Of a stretch of DNA of 64,000 nucleotides, positions 22,940-32,738 are shown piece by piece. The DNA is from Ryuthela nishihirai (lineage: Eukaryota > Arthropoda > Arachnida > Araneae > Heptathelidae). Where the stretch lies: the NCBI GenBank assembly GCA_038380435.1, contig JAWZYU010000034.1, forward strand, positions 20,377,404 through 20,441,403, read 5' to 3'. Each line of letters starts with the position of its first letter. Within the stretch, counting starts at the first letter, position 1. The position numbers were made by a program, and so were the translations under genes. The notes under the pieces are model-generated. The model saw only the letters and a program-made list of their open reading frames with translations. It was not told the DNA's origin and did no database searches.

Positions 22940-23228
22940 TTAAATATTGAATAAACTCGACTTTCTTGGTGTATACTAAATATTAACCACTTCATAAGTC
23001 AATTTAATTTTAGTCGATTTAATATTATAAAGCATAAAAGAAATTTTACAGAATTATTTAATAAGGAAGAAATACCAACCAATAGCTTGTTTAATTGACA
23101 GAAAATGGCAGGCATTAGCTTCTTTGAAAATCTTATTCAAAATCCTAGGACTGTCTTGAGCCACCTGGCTCAAGACAATTTTTCCTCTAAAATTAAATTG
23201 ACTTACAAAGTGGTTAATATTTAGTATA
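22940..23228. mobile_element. 289-bp foldback insertion with 12-bp TSD carrying a dynein exon fragment
   Basis: TTGGAGAACTAA is duplicated exactly on both sides. The outer parts are inverted copies (TACTAAATATTAACCACTT near 22974, with its complement ending at 23226). The right arm starts with the SINE-E body sequence (GGCTCAAGACAATTTTTCC). Between the arms, 23036-23153 matches 18132-18246, the 3' half of a dynein exon plus the start of its intron. TSD length and structure suggest a retroposition-type insertion or a template-switched chimera. No known element name. Confidence 0.8.
23036..23153 (-). pseudogene. Partial copy of dynein exon 7 plus adjacent intron
   Basis: About 115 bp matching 18132-18246 with roughly ten differences by eye. 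Shared unbroken stretches include AATAAGGAAGAAATACCAAC and TAGCTTGTTTAATTGACAGA. Read on the minus strand, the exon part stays open: ILNKIFKEANACHFLSIKQA against ILNKICNEANACHYLSIKQA in the source. The donor site is retained but the first half of the exon and a phase-compatible acceptor are absent, so I call it a pseudo-exon. Retention of intron shows that the copy was made from DNA or unspliced RNA. Confidence 0.85.
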
Positions 23229-23310
23229 TTGGAGAACTAAATTGCACTGTCTGGTTGGACCTCCGTAGCCCTTGGCTGCTTGAGGTTGATGATGATAATG
23301 ACATTTTCTT

Positions 23311-23678
23311 TCATTCTGTTATATAAGAGCCTTTCTATTTTTTTCTATACATGGTAGCTTACACTAACTTGTAGTCTTGTAGGCTGCATAATTTTACCTA
23401 CATACATTGATTCTTTTAGTTCATAATGGTGTGTAGTTTTCAGTTTTATTAAGTTTCATGCAAATTTAATTATAAAACCAAAACCAAAAAATTTAAATCA
23501 ACTAAACTATTAACAAAGACTATAGTCATTCAAGCTTTTATTTCGTGTTAGATTTTTAAATCTTCCACCACCATAACCACTTTTTAAAATGCCAATCTCA
23601 CAATGTGTTGTCATTGCTGAGCATTTACAATGCAAGGTAATAAACTTCAATTCTTTAAAAATAGAAAAATTTATATAC
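23311..23678. other. AT-rich intron sequence
   Basis: Nothing recognised. Confidence 0.4.
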
Positions 23679-23946
23679 ACTCATCCCTAGATTTAGAAAC
23701 ATAATTCATTTCTCTAAAACTACACGTAATCCAAAAATTCATAATTCAAACAACTAAATTCCACTAATTTCAATGTAAAAAATTACAACTGGTTCTTGGC
23801 CTCCAGAAATCCAATAATTTATTCTTCACATATTCTATAATATTAAAGGATCATTCAAATAAAAACAGCACTGTAATAGTTTATACTACTTGTCATAAAC
23901 TACAATGGCATCAGATTAGTTTTCCTAACTGTATTTAATAACACAG

Positions 23947-24310
23947 TTGGGTTGCGTTGTTTTACCTCCGAGCAGCACTTTTTTGCACACAATGGGCTAA
24001 ATGACCAGGTCACAAGGACCCCAAAGGCTCAGACTGCATTACAGACAATGTATGATAGGGAAGGGGACCCACTGGAACAGCTGTTGAGAGACAGATGGTT
24101 GCCTCCCATCAAGACCATCCAGCATGTTCTTTAATGTGCACAGGATATGGCTCTCACACATATGGGGCTATGGCTTAACATACCATCCCCATTGGTGTCC
24201 CCTACTGGCTGTGGTAGGGCAGAGAGTTTTGCAGAGATAAATCTTGACACTGATCCAGCTGGGACTTGACCTGGGAACTGCAGTTTACGAGCCAGATGCA
24301 CCCCCACCCC
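23947..24310 (-). mobile_element. SINE family A copy, minus strand
   Basis: Runs from TTGGGTTGCGTTGTTTTACC through the shared body to GACTTGACCTGGGAACTGCA and a CCCCCACCCC end. It carries an extra 20-30 bp insertion (near 24030) relative to other copies and is flanked by repeated AACACAGT/AACACAGTA, a likely TSD. Confidence 0.88.
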
Positions 24311-24520
24311 TAACAACACAGTACTCTTGTTCACATAACCACAGCTACGTATGAAATTTAAAGAACTGACAATGAAAAAATTCTAAAAAGAATCCAACAT
24401 GAAAAAATTAATACAAAAATAATGAAATAACAGTTCTTGCATTGCTTTCTGATAATCATTCATTATACACTGTAAGCCTAAAGAAAACGAAAAATAAAAT
24501 AGCAAGCTAGTAAAACTCAC

Positions 24521-24540
24521 CAAAAAAAAATCAACATCAT
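24521..24540 (-). CDS. Candidate 20-nt dynein exon (exon 6 of the visible chain)
   Basis: The donor is excellent (TTG/GTGAGT at 24521/24520). With acceptor CACACAG it is 20 nt long, enters in phase 1 and leaves in phase 0, reading DDVDFFL into RYWHYVKNEI of the next exon. An aspartate/phenylalanine-rich lead-in to the aromatic YY block suits the family. An alternative is a longer exon upstream in the same frame, with an ATG at 24604 preceded by an in-frame stop at 24628-24626, or an acceptor near 24579. Either would break the phase match to the 28171-28231 exon or act as an alternative first exon. The 3' boundary is better supported than the 5' one. The surrounding pogo-like TIRs are a caution. 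Confidence 0.5.
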
Positions 24541-25089
24541 CTGTGTGTTGATGTGGTTGAGGTGGGAGGCACGAATTACTGGTAGAGTCACAGTGTTGGA
24601 CCATTGAGTAGGTAGATAAAGAACGTCAATTCTCACAGCTTGCTCAGTTAACTACATTAAAGATTCCCATACAGCAGCATTCAAGATGTTTAATTTGGAA
24701 ATTTTTTGTCACAAATTTGGAGAATCTTTGTTTCAAAATAATGTATGTGTTTATAGTTTCATTTTACAAACCAGTGGAATGTATAAATGTCAAAAATTTT
24801 ATTCTTGAAACATGTGAATTTTATACTGACTGTATTACAGACATTGTTATTTTTCTTGTACTAAAAAACTTGTGATGCTCAAAAATTACTATATCTCTTA
24901 TGCTGTGTTACCCACATTCTGTTCATTATTACAAAAATTTCTAGAGTGAATGTTAATAAACTGAGGGACAAGTGTATAACCTTTTTAAATTTTTTAGTGT
25001 AGATACATGCCTGAAAAAAAAAAGTACTGCAAGTTATGGATCCCAGTATATGGTTATTTCCATTTTTCTACACTTTAAGAAAGGATATT

Positions 25090-26935
25090 TCACCAATGCA
25101 TTTATCATCATTACAACAATGGAAGTTTGTTTAGAACATCACTGAAATGTTCAGCCCACCTGGCCAAGACAGAATCCTCACCTTCTATAACCTTACCTTG
25201 TTTATCCTTCAATCCCTGTATACCTGTTCGTTTTCTACCACACAAAACATTAACTATCTGGTACAACTCTCTGCTGTTGTGCTGTCTAACTGCTTCCTTG
25301 ACTTTGTCAGCCAAGCCATCAAGTCAAAGATTCTTATCAGCAGCTAACTGATCTTTTACACATTTATTAAGTTCTCTGTAATGCTTTCTATTAGGACTAG
25401 TAGGGTACTGATTAAGGATATTCCTGCAGTTCTTTCTTTCCGAAATAAGCTCAAGTGCCTTATCACTCAGAAAATTCTGCCTCCTCTGCTCCTTTTTTCC
25501 TAAAAGAGTACTGTTAGTTTCCAAGAAGGCCTGTTTAAAATGGTCCTATTCTTCCTCAATTTCAGTAGTAAGCAAACCATGACTGTCATAATGACTAAGT
25601 AACCTATCATGGTAAGCTTTAGCTATAACTGGGTCTTTTAGAGCTTCAGTATTAAAAGTAAATTTTTTAACTTTAGCACAACACTTTTTAAGTTTAAGTT
25701 GCAAGACACTTTTAACAAGGTAATGGCCAGATTGAATTTCAGCTCCCCTATATGCCCTGGTATTCCTAACTAGACAATTTGCTGTTAATTAATATATAAT
25801 CAATCATATTCTTATGCCGCCCATCAGGTGAAACCCGTGTGTACTTATGGATGTTGCTGTGTTTGTAATAAGTGTTAGTCATTCTGAAACCATTGAGTTT
25901 ACCTGTAGGAGATGTTGCCCATTGCCATTGCAGCTACCAATACCAAAAGGGCCCATCACTCCTCTCCAAAAGTCAGAGTCAGTACCAACTTTGGCATTGA
26001 AGTCACCTAGAACAAGGATAATATCTCCTTTCTTGACAGAATTTAAAATATCCTGAAGTTGTCCGTAAAACCTATCCTTCTCATCTTCATTGGCATCCTC
26101 AGTGGGGGCATAACAGCAGATAACATTCAAGTCTTTAATACTTGTCTGAAATTATGCTGTAAGAAATTAATGCGCTCATATCCTAGAAGAGCATGACTAG
26201 TGTGTCTGCTGAGAAACAGATCTATGCCTTGGAAATGCTTATTATCTTTCCACCCTGAAAAGAGAAATTTAAGATTATTTTTAAGGATCTTACCTTTATC
26301 TGTCCATCTGGTTGTCTTTTGCAAGCCAAGAATATCTAAATTATAATGGTGGAATTCTTGTGTGAGGACATCAAGAAAATAAGCTCTGGGCAGAGTCCTC
26401 ACATTCCAACTATCTATGGAGAGAAAATGGTTAGTGGGATGTTTAAAGAAACTATGACACCAGACAATATCAAACAGCCCCCTAATCCCAGACATGGGGT
26501 AAAGACCCGTTCCCCCACCTCTAAAGGCTGAAGCCATCTACACTGGAAGACTTCCTCCAATGTAGAATTTGATAATGCCAGTAGAAGCAAAGAGTTCAGG
26601 TGCCTTCAATGACCTCTGCTCAAAATTATCCACCAGCTGATAAACATATCTTGTGAATCTATTCACTTGGGGTGTCAACCCACAAACAAAAAGAAAACAC
26701 AGCAGAAGATTTTCCCTGCACAGAAGCCCACCAGTGCAGCTAATTCAGGATCCATAATCAAGCTCGGAGCCTTATTTTCAGTCCAGTCCAGTAGTTCATA
26801 TAGTCAGCACCAGTACCCTGTGTGGTTGACCACTCCTCAGCAGGGTAGAAAAAGAAAAGAAAAGTAGCCATAGTTGTCTAGATCAGTAGGCCACACTAAC
26901 CTGGCAGCCCTCTCAAAACTGGCATTCAGAATTTT
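25090..26935 (-). mobile_element. LINE family L1, 5' half (leader, endonuclease, linker), lacking its 3' half
   Basis: On the minus strand from 26935: leader shared with 36440-36720, then an endonuclease region with SIDSWNVRTLPRAY, YNLDILGLQKTTRW (catalytic block, E replaced by K), GYERINFLQ, NVICCYAPTEDANEDEKDRF, DIILVLGDFNAKVGTDSDFW (GDFN block) and GPFGIGSCNGNG. A linker follows (LSDKALELISERKNC, HNSRELYQIVNVLCGRKRTG and RWAEHFSDVLN). The element stops near 25090, at a point matching about 13440 of the 11880-13795 copy, so the reverse transcriptase is missing. Loss of the 3' half is unusual for LINE insertion and implies a later deletion or rearrangement. Frames are broken. Confidence 0.9.
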
Positions 26936-27714
26936 ATATTTTTAAGCTTTTACCACTGTCCAAAAGTTCAACTTTTCCATAGCAGTCAGTATCACATGAA
27001 AATTGATCTGGAAGGGTTTCATCTCAATTTCAGTGGTTAAAATAATTTAATACAAATTTATTCAAATTTTTTTCACAGCTCTTCTTTTGTTTAGTTATAT
27101 AATTTTCAATTTTTATTTAAATTATCTTGTTTTTAAATAAAATAAGTTTTTGTAACACTACTACCTTAGTCTTAAAGTTTGCCAATCAGAAAAAAATTGT
27201 CACTGTATGTTGCTAGCATAAATGGCTAAATAATTTAGAAAATATTAAATAAATGAAAGGTTTAAGTAATAATAGAAATAATATGAATTATATATTAAAG
27301 TAATAAAATACTTCAGAAAACACGACAAACTTTTTAAAATTTTTACTAAAGTTAAAATTGAAAAAATACTATAAAACTTTGCTTTAAAAAAATCATATAA
27401 AACTTTACTTACCTGTATTTTTTTTTAATTTTCATAACTTTCTTAACCACAAATAAATGTTCTTTTTTTTTTTGTTATAAAATATTACCAAATTGTTGAT
27501 TGCATATTTAGATTTGACAAAAAAATTCCAAACTTGGATCTTTTATTTGACTGCGCAAAGTTGAACAAGTCTTAACATTTCTCATAGTATATTGCCATGA
27601 AAAAATTACAGAACAGATAAAATTTCTTCCGTGAAGTAAAAAATTTACTTTTCTATTATTCAGAAATAAATAGCATTTCTATTCATGTGCATTATAATTA
27701 TTTCTGTCTATATT
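26936..27714. other. AT-rich spacer
   Basis: No gene seen. Very AT-rich, with a loose inverted resemblance to 1500-1790 and 3067-3350. Confidence 0.35.
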
Positions 27715-27892
27715 GCCAAAGAGGTTGAAAAGGGAGAGACCTAGGAAGTAATGACCAGACAATGTCAAACACAACCATGATAGAATTGGCTTACAGTGGT
27801 CAAATGCAGCAGCTGTACCTCAGGACAGACATGTCTGGAGAGGAATATTACACAGTCTGGTAGAACCTCCATAGCTTATGGCTGTATCAGAA
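27715..27892 (+). mobile_element. LINE family L1, 3'-end fragment, plus strand
   Basis: Shares ACCAGACAATGTCAAACA, CCTCAGGACAGACATGTCTG and the TCTGGTAGAACCTCCATAGC-type 3' UTR with other L1 ends. 5'-truncated and non-coding. Confidence 0.85.
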
Positions 27893-28170
27893 TTTTGTAT
27901 GTATGTATTAGTTGTTTCTAAATAAATTTTTATCTGCATTGCCAGATTCATTTTTTTCTATCTATATGACTCTAATAAAGTTCTATTAAAAAGTTTTACT
28001 ACATGACACTAAAAAAAGTTAATTAGTTATTTGGCAAAAAAAAGTTCTAAAGTTCAGCTTTCTCTTTTGACTGAGTACATTTGAAAAATAGTCTGGCCAC
28101 AGGGTACAAGATGTGGATGGTAAGAGTTAAAGCAGAAAAGAGAACATAAAACAAAAAAAAATAGTCTTAC

Positions 28171-28231
28171 CAACTTCATATCCTCCAATTTTAAAAATAT
28201 GTTTTTGGTTAATTTTCATGAAAATTTCAAA
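28171..28231 (-). CDS. Candidate dynein-linked exon 5
   Basis: Minus-strand exon of 61 nt. The acceptor lies in a good pyrimidine tract (CTTGTTTTTCCTTAAAG) and the donor is strong (GTTG/GTAAGA). It enters in phase 0, leaves in phase 1 and is open throughout: FEIFMKINQKHIFKIGGYEV. It joins exon 4 (EPSEDVE) and exon 6 (DDVDFFL) without breaking frame. I infer that it belongs to the dynein N-terminal region because of splice quality, phase and position. The peptide itself has no motif that I can name. Confidence 0.62.
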
Positions 28232-28439
28232 CTTTAAGGAAAAACAAGTTTGCAATAATTCAGATCAAAGAGCTTAAATCAGGAGGTTGCGTGAATGTAG
28301 AAAAACAGAAACATGCAAATCAGCTTTGCCATATATCTAAAAATGGCAATCAGATCACTTTAACAAATTATTTATATCAAATGAAAAAAAGTATTACTTT
28401 TCAAGCTTGAATTATGCATTTTTTTAATACTGATCAAAG

Positions 28440-28560
28440 AAACCTAGGTTCGAGCCCTGGGTAAGGCATGGATGTTGCTTATCTGAATAGTCTTAATAAT
28501 TCTGTTCAGTGGTCCTCAACCTATTTTATGGGCTATATGTGGGTAATTTCATGCAGCCCT
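28440..28560 (+). mobile_element. SINE family B scrap next to a hAT-like end
   Basis: 28440-28480 contains the family B B-box region (CTAGGTTCGAGCCCTGGGTA followed by AGGCATGGATGTTG). CAGTGGTCCTCAACC at 28507 is a typical hAT terminal sequence, but the partner end was not found. Confidence 0.5.
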
Positions 28561-29064
28561 CATTCATCTTAATAAAATAGAGAATTGTCATATTTCCATA
28601 TAGCAGCTATATTCGAGATCATTATTATTATACTGTATTTTAGTTTCAAGTTTAGTCATATTCTCATTTGTTACATTAAAACATATTATTGTTCCACGAA
28701 ATGAAATGAGTAAAAGGTAATATTTATCATGTTCATATTTGTTTTCTCTGCAACCCTTGTTTGCAAGATTAGCCCTTTAATGGCCAAGGCACTCCAAAAA
28801 AAAGTTAAATGGTAATAAAGACAAAGAAGTATCAGCATTTGGAATGTCCATTCAAATTTTGGCCATTCTGGGCTGTTTATGGCAGATTATAGAATTAATG
28901 ATTAAAAGCTGCCCATTTACACTAAAAGGTTGGGGGGGGACATTGCTCTAATCTACTGTGTAATTTACTTGTTACTGGCATTGTCCAGTTTATGTAAATA
29001 AACCTTCACATAGTTCCCTTCATAAATTTATTATTCATATAATTTAACATTTATTAAAAAAAAT
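28561..29064. other. Intron sequence, possibly hAT interior
   Basis: Nothing coding recognised. Confidence 0.3.
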
Positions 29065-29172
29065 ACCCTCTCAACCCCTCTGACAGGAGCCTATCAGTTT
29101 ATATGCCATAGTAGAAGGTGTGGGAGGAAAACAGGGCCACAGAAGAAAAACAACACATACAGCCATGCCTTA
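29065..29172 (-). mobile_element. SINE family B fragment, minus strand
   Basis: Shares CTCTGACAGGAGCCTATCAG, the GTTTATATGCCATAGTAGAA-type body and CAACACATACAGCCATGCCT with the copies at 52848 and 54285. The tRNA head is missing. Confidence 0.75.
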
Positions 29173-29507
29173 TGTACACAGGGCACTGACATTGATGTTT
29201 TTCAGAACCCTATACCAGTCCTTTAAAGGTAGACATTACTCTTAAAGTTACATTTCATTAACCATTATTGGCACTGTCTATATTGTTTGTATCCGTTTCT
29301 AACTATGCTAACAGTAAAACAACACATACAGCAAGCATAGGATAACTGCCAACTTGCAGTGTAGAATACCCTGCTAAGAACAATAAGATGAACATTGGCA
29401 ACAACATTGGTTGAGCCAGCCTAAGTGATGCAAGGAGACACAAGTCATGATAATATACATTTCTATCTATTACTTTGGAACTTTTAAAGAATTAAAAGCC
29501 TCCTTAA
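29173..29507. other. Intron sequence
   Basis: Nothing recognised. Confidence 0.35.
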
Positions 29508-29775
29508 CCTGTTGAGGGCAACGTGCCTCATATGAGTCCTGAACTCATATGAGGCCTTTTAACAGTTACAAGGATCACCATGGACATTCAAATTTTGAAA
29601 TGAGGAACCCTGAGACTTTTAGGAAGTTAAATGGATATTTATTACATATTTATTCAACCATATAGATGCATATATTCATTCATATTGTTCATACATCAAA
29701 TTTGCATTAAAAAAAAACAAAAAAAACTCAGGCCCTGGGGTAGTGCAATGGCCAAAAAACTTAGTCCTCAACAGG
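29508..29775. mobile_element. piggyBac-like MITE, 268 bp
   Basis: Ends are exact inverted copies, CCTGTTGAGG and CCTCAACAGG, flanked on both sides by TTAA (29504-29507 and 29776-29779), the piggyBac target. An internal short palindrome (CTCATATGAG twice, near 29530-29555) follows the left end, as is common for subterminal repeats in this superfamily. No coding capacity. Confidence 0.85.
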
Positions 29776-29995
29776 TTAAGTAAAAAATAATACCATGTTA
29801 AAAAAAGCTCTTAGTATAATTAAGAAAAGCAGTGTAATCAGAATGTAGACTAGTGGTTGCTCAGGAGCAGTTAACATTGAAACAGCAAAATCGTGAATTA
29901 TTAAATATCATTAAAAATATTAAACTCTACGCAAATTCATAATTTAAAAGAAAATCAGAAACTATAAATGAATTTACTACTAATACAGCACTAAC

Positions 29996-30080
29996 CTCCA
30001 CATCCTCTGATGGTTCCAAAACATGCTGCCATCTTATATCTGATGATCTCATCTCTTTCTGTTGGAGTGGGCTAAGAGGC
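29996..30080 (-). CDS. Candidate dynein-linked exon 4
   Basis: Minus-strand exon of 85 nt with acceptor ACTGATGTAG and donor GTGGAG/GTTAGT. It enters in phase 2, leaves in phase 0 and is open: with AG from exon 3 it reads RPLSPLQQKEMRSSDIRWQH, then VLEPSEDVE. GC content is above the surrounding intron. It joins exons 3 and 5 without a stop. The peptide is polar and has no motif I can name. Membership in the dynein gene rests on orientation, phase and absence of an intervening stop. Confidence 0.65.
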
Positions 30081-30174
30081 CTACATCAGTATTTAAAATA
30101 TTTTTGTTAAATTTTGAGTTATACAATTCTCAGCAATAGTTTATAAAGTAAATATATATATAAGTCATAAATTC

Positions 30175-31065
30175 AATAACTTCCCACTTCAATAAATGTT
30201 TTGTGGAAAATATTTTCGCCAACGTATGGGACTTGGAACACATCTCACCAGAAACATGCCATAATATTCTATTGATTGAACTAATGACAGCTCTGTCTTT
30301 TTTACACTTTGTGGTATAGGGTTCCAAAAAACATCAATGTCAGTGCCCCATGCTAGTGATAATAGCAAGCACAAGACATTCATGATTGTTGGCATGTACA
30401 GAGTGGGTTGGGTTGTTTTACCACTGAGCGGCACTTTTTTGCACACCATGGGCTAAATGGGCCAGGTCACATGGACCCCGAAGGCTCAGAGAAGGTTGGG
30501 GGAGGGGACCCACTGGAACAGCTGTTGGGAGACAGATGATAGCCTCCCGTCAAGGCCATCCAGCATGTTCTTTAACATGCACAGGGTATGGCTCTTCCAC
30601 ACACGGGGTCATGGCTTAACGTCCCATCCGACAGACGGCGGCCTTTCCAAGCCCATCGGTGTCCCCTACTGACTGTGGGCAGGGCGGGGAATTTTGCGGA
30701 GATAAATCTCAACGCTGACCCAGCTGGGACTTGAACCTGGGAACTACAGATTACGAGCCTGGTGCGCTACCGACTGAGCCACCCCCGCCCCACATGTACA
30801 GGGGAGCCCAAAAAATATCAGTACCAGTGCACTGATTTTTTGGATTTGTTCTGCACTGATGTTTTTAGGACTCGTCCTGTACATGCCAACAAAAACATCA
30901 ATTCTGGTGCACTGATGTTTTTTGGATGTCCTTAATGGAAAAAAACAGAGCTGGCATTAGTTCAATCAGTTGAATACTCTGGCATGTTTCTGGAGAGAAG
31001 CAGGTTCAAGTCCCATATGTTGGCAAAAAATTTTTCCACAAAACATTTATTGATTTATAGACATT
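30175..31065. mobile_element. Inverted pair of tRNA-like SINEs (family D) with a family A SINE between
   Basis: 30175-30345 and 30885-31065 are inverted copies: both carry AATAAATGTTTTGTGGAAAA, TATGGGACTTG, CCAGAAACATGCCA and AACTAATG(A/C)CAGCTCTG. Read outward from the centre on the plus strand, the right copy has a tRNA-like head (GGCATTAGTTCAATCAGTTG, then AGCAGGTTCAAGTCCCATA). Repeated CACTGATGTTTTT motifs fill the spacer. Together they form a potential hairpin of about 170 bp. Confidence 0.75.
30402..30791 (-). mobile_element. SINE family A, full length, minus strand, with 9-bp TSD
   Basis: Complete copy running from the 3' end (GGTTGGGTTGTTTTACCACT) to the tRNA-like head (CTACCGACTGAGCCACCCCC). 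CATGTACAG is repeated at 30393-30401 and 30793-30801. The head, read on the minus strand, contains GTGGCTCAGTCGGTAGCGCA, loop CTCGTAA and box B GGTTCAAGTCCCAGC, most like elongator tRNA-Met with the anticodon altered from CAT to CGT. The body includes CGATGGGCTTGGAAAGGCC and GGGACGTTAAGCCATGA, a widely shared SINE core type. Confidence 0.93.
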
Positions 31066-32738
31066 AAAAAGTCAACAGGTAACACTGTAATTGTCATTTA
31101 TGTTTTTCCCACATCAAATTATACTGTTATACATTGGGCCTTGAACTGACAGTATCACATATTAAACTATTTTAACAAAACCTTGCTCTGTTACTAATTA
31201 CATTTGAGAAAAAAGTAATGTTTTAATCAGTAGTAAATACACAGAATTACCTGTAGACATAGAATCCAAGAAGTATTTGGATGGAAAAATTGGGTTTTGC
31301 TGATGAGTGGGTTCAAACTGTAGCAATTATGAAGAGAATGGGCCTCACATTATAGCACTACTATCACTTCTGATGCCAAATGACAAATCTGGTGATTTCT
31401 ATGTAGTTTCAAAGCTCATGAGCTCTGTGCATGTGAGTTCAATTTTTAAAAAAAATTAAAGGTTATTATTATTAAAGATATCATATTTTACAGTGAATTA
31501 GTAACTGAATCAGGTATATACTAATAATTGTACTACTGAATTCTGTTCTAATCCTGTAGTAAAAAATAAAATTTTATCACCAAATGTGTTAAACTTTCAT
31601 CTAGTTTCAATGTGTTGCTTGCACTTATCATAGTGGCATTTTCAAAAACATAAAGTTTACATTGTTAGTGAATACATACTAATTTTTTTGCATATTATCA
31701 GACAGTATTTTATACCACAAAAGATTCAAAGAGATGGTGACTTATTATTATTCAATGATATTTTTTCTTATGTTGTAATGAATTTAGCAAGTCATTCACA
31801 AAGTATTTTCAAATTGTAAAATTCATACTCATCATTCACTTATTGTTAATTGATAAACTATCTTAGAATTAAAACATTTTAAATTTTATTTTTGGAAAAA
31901 TTTGTATTCTGCTTTTAGTATAATCAATATTTTTTTTCTAAAGTGATTCTTTGGGTTTAAACAATCCATAACACAGATCAATTCTAGTACAATATCATGT
32001 TCAATGCTTCAAAAATAAGCATTTCTTAGAGAAGAGTTAAATTAATAATATATGGCAGCTGTATTATGATTCGCTAATGGTTAAAACCATTTTTTAAACA
32101 ACGGTTTTGACAAAAATATTAACGAAAACATATAAATTATTCTGGGAATAGCATGCCAGCGCTATATAGTTTACTTGCTTTAAACATAAGCTTACAGTAA
32201 TACAGTTTATTTAGATCTTGGGGTATTTCTAACAGAATATTTTTAGCTTAGATGCTGACACATGTAAAAGAACATAGAAAATTTTTGAAAATAATGCCTC
32301 TGTTTGCAAATTAACTGTTGAGTGCTTGCCACTTTGAGAGTCAATGTTTCTCCACTTAAATGTTGATTACTTAGCACTGAACAGGTTAATGTTTTTAAAT
32401 ATGAATGATTTCTATGACAGTAGATGAGTTCAAACATGACATCCACCAATATGATGTAGTACTATCTTGAATATGGTGGCATTTACTTACTTCATAACTC
32501 TATTTTTCTAACCTGTCATCGTGTATATTGGTATGGCCAAACTAATGCAATCACTGCAGACATAAAATACAGGAAAAAGCCCTAATATATTCAAAAAGAA
32601 TTAAGATTCTAAAGCAGTCACCCTTTAGGTGAGTAAAAGATTCAACATACCAGAAAAAGTAAAGTTTAAGAAACATACTTCTTTTCATCATCTATATTTT
32701 TATCTTATATGGGCATGTAAGATCTTATAAATAAACTA
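31066..32738. other. AT-rich intron sequence
   Basis: No gene, element end or RNA recognised. Very low GC. Confidence 0.4.

Larger units (their letters stand above)
22690..23310 (+). mobile_element. LINE family L1 3' end, plus strand, interrupted by an insertion
   Basis: 22690-22939 codes (with breaks) for the same C-terminal block as 11973-12182 (CWFGHV, GRPRMQWADNV and RIGVQ-type remnants). 23229-23310 continues into the 3' UTR (CACTGTCTGGTTGGACCTCC, then CTGCTTGAGGTTGATGATGA). The interruption is bounded by a 12-bp repeat, TTGGAGAACTAA, at 22928-22939 and 23229-23240. Confidence 0.88.
23679..24979. mobile_element. Possible pogo/Tigger-type element defined by a TIR pair
   Basis: The left tip reads CACTCATCCCTAGATTTAG and the right tip, reverse-complemented, CACTTGTCCCTCAGTTTAT, with TA outside both. 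About two thirds of the first 27 bases match. The TIR type (TCCCT plus TTTA) resembles pogo-like MITEs. It contains the SINE at 23947-24310 and also the candidate dynein exon at 24521-24540, which makes either the element boundary or the exon questionable. Confidence 0.45.

Noticed and set aside
23081..23150. Copied dynein segment as a functional alternative exon
   Set aside because: It lacks the first half of the exon and a phase-compatible acceptor, and lies in an insertion with a TSD.
27418..27450. Possible dynein exon ending at a strong donor (ACAG/GTAAGT, minus strand, near 27410-27440)
   Set aside because: With the nearest acceptor it is 29 nt long and hits a stop in the required phase.
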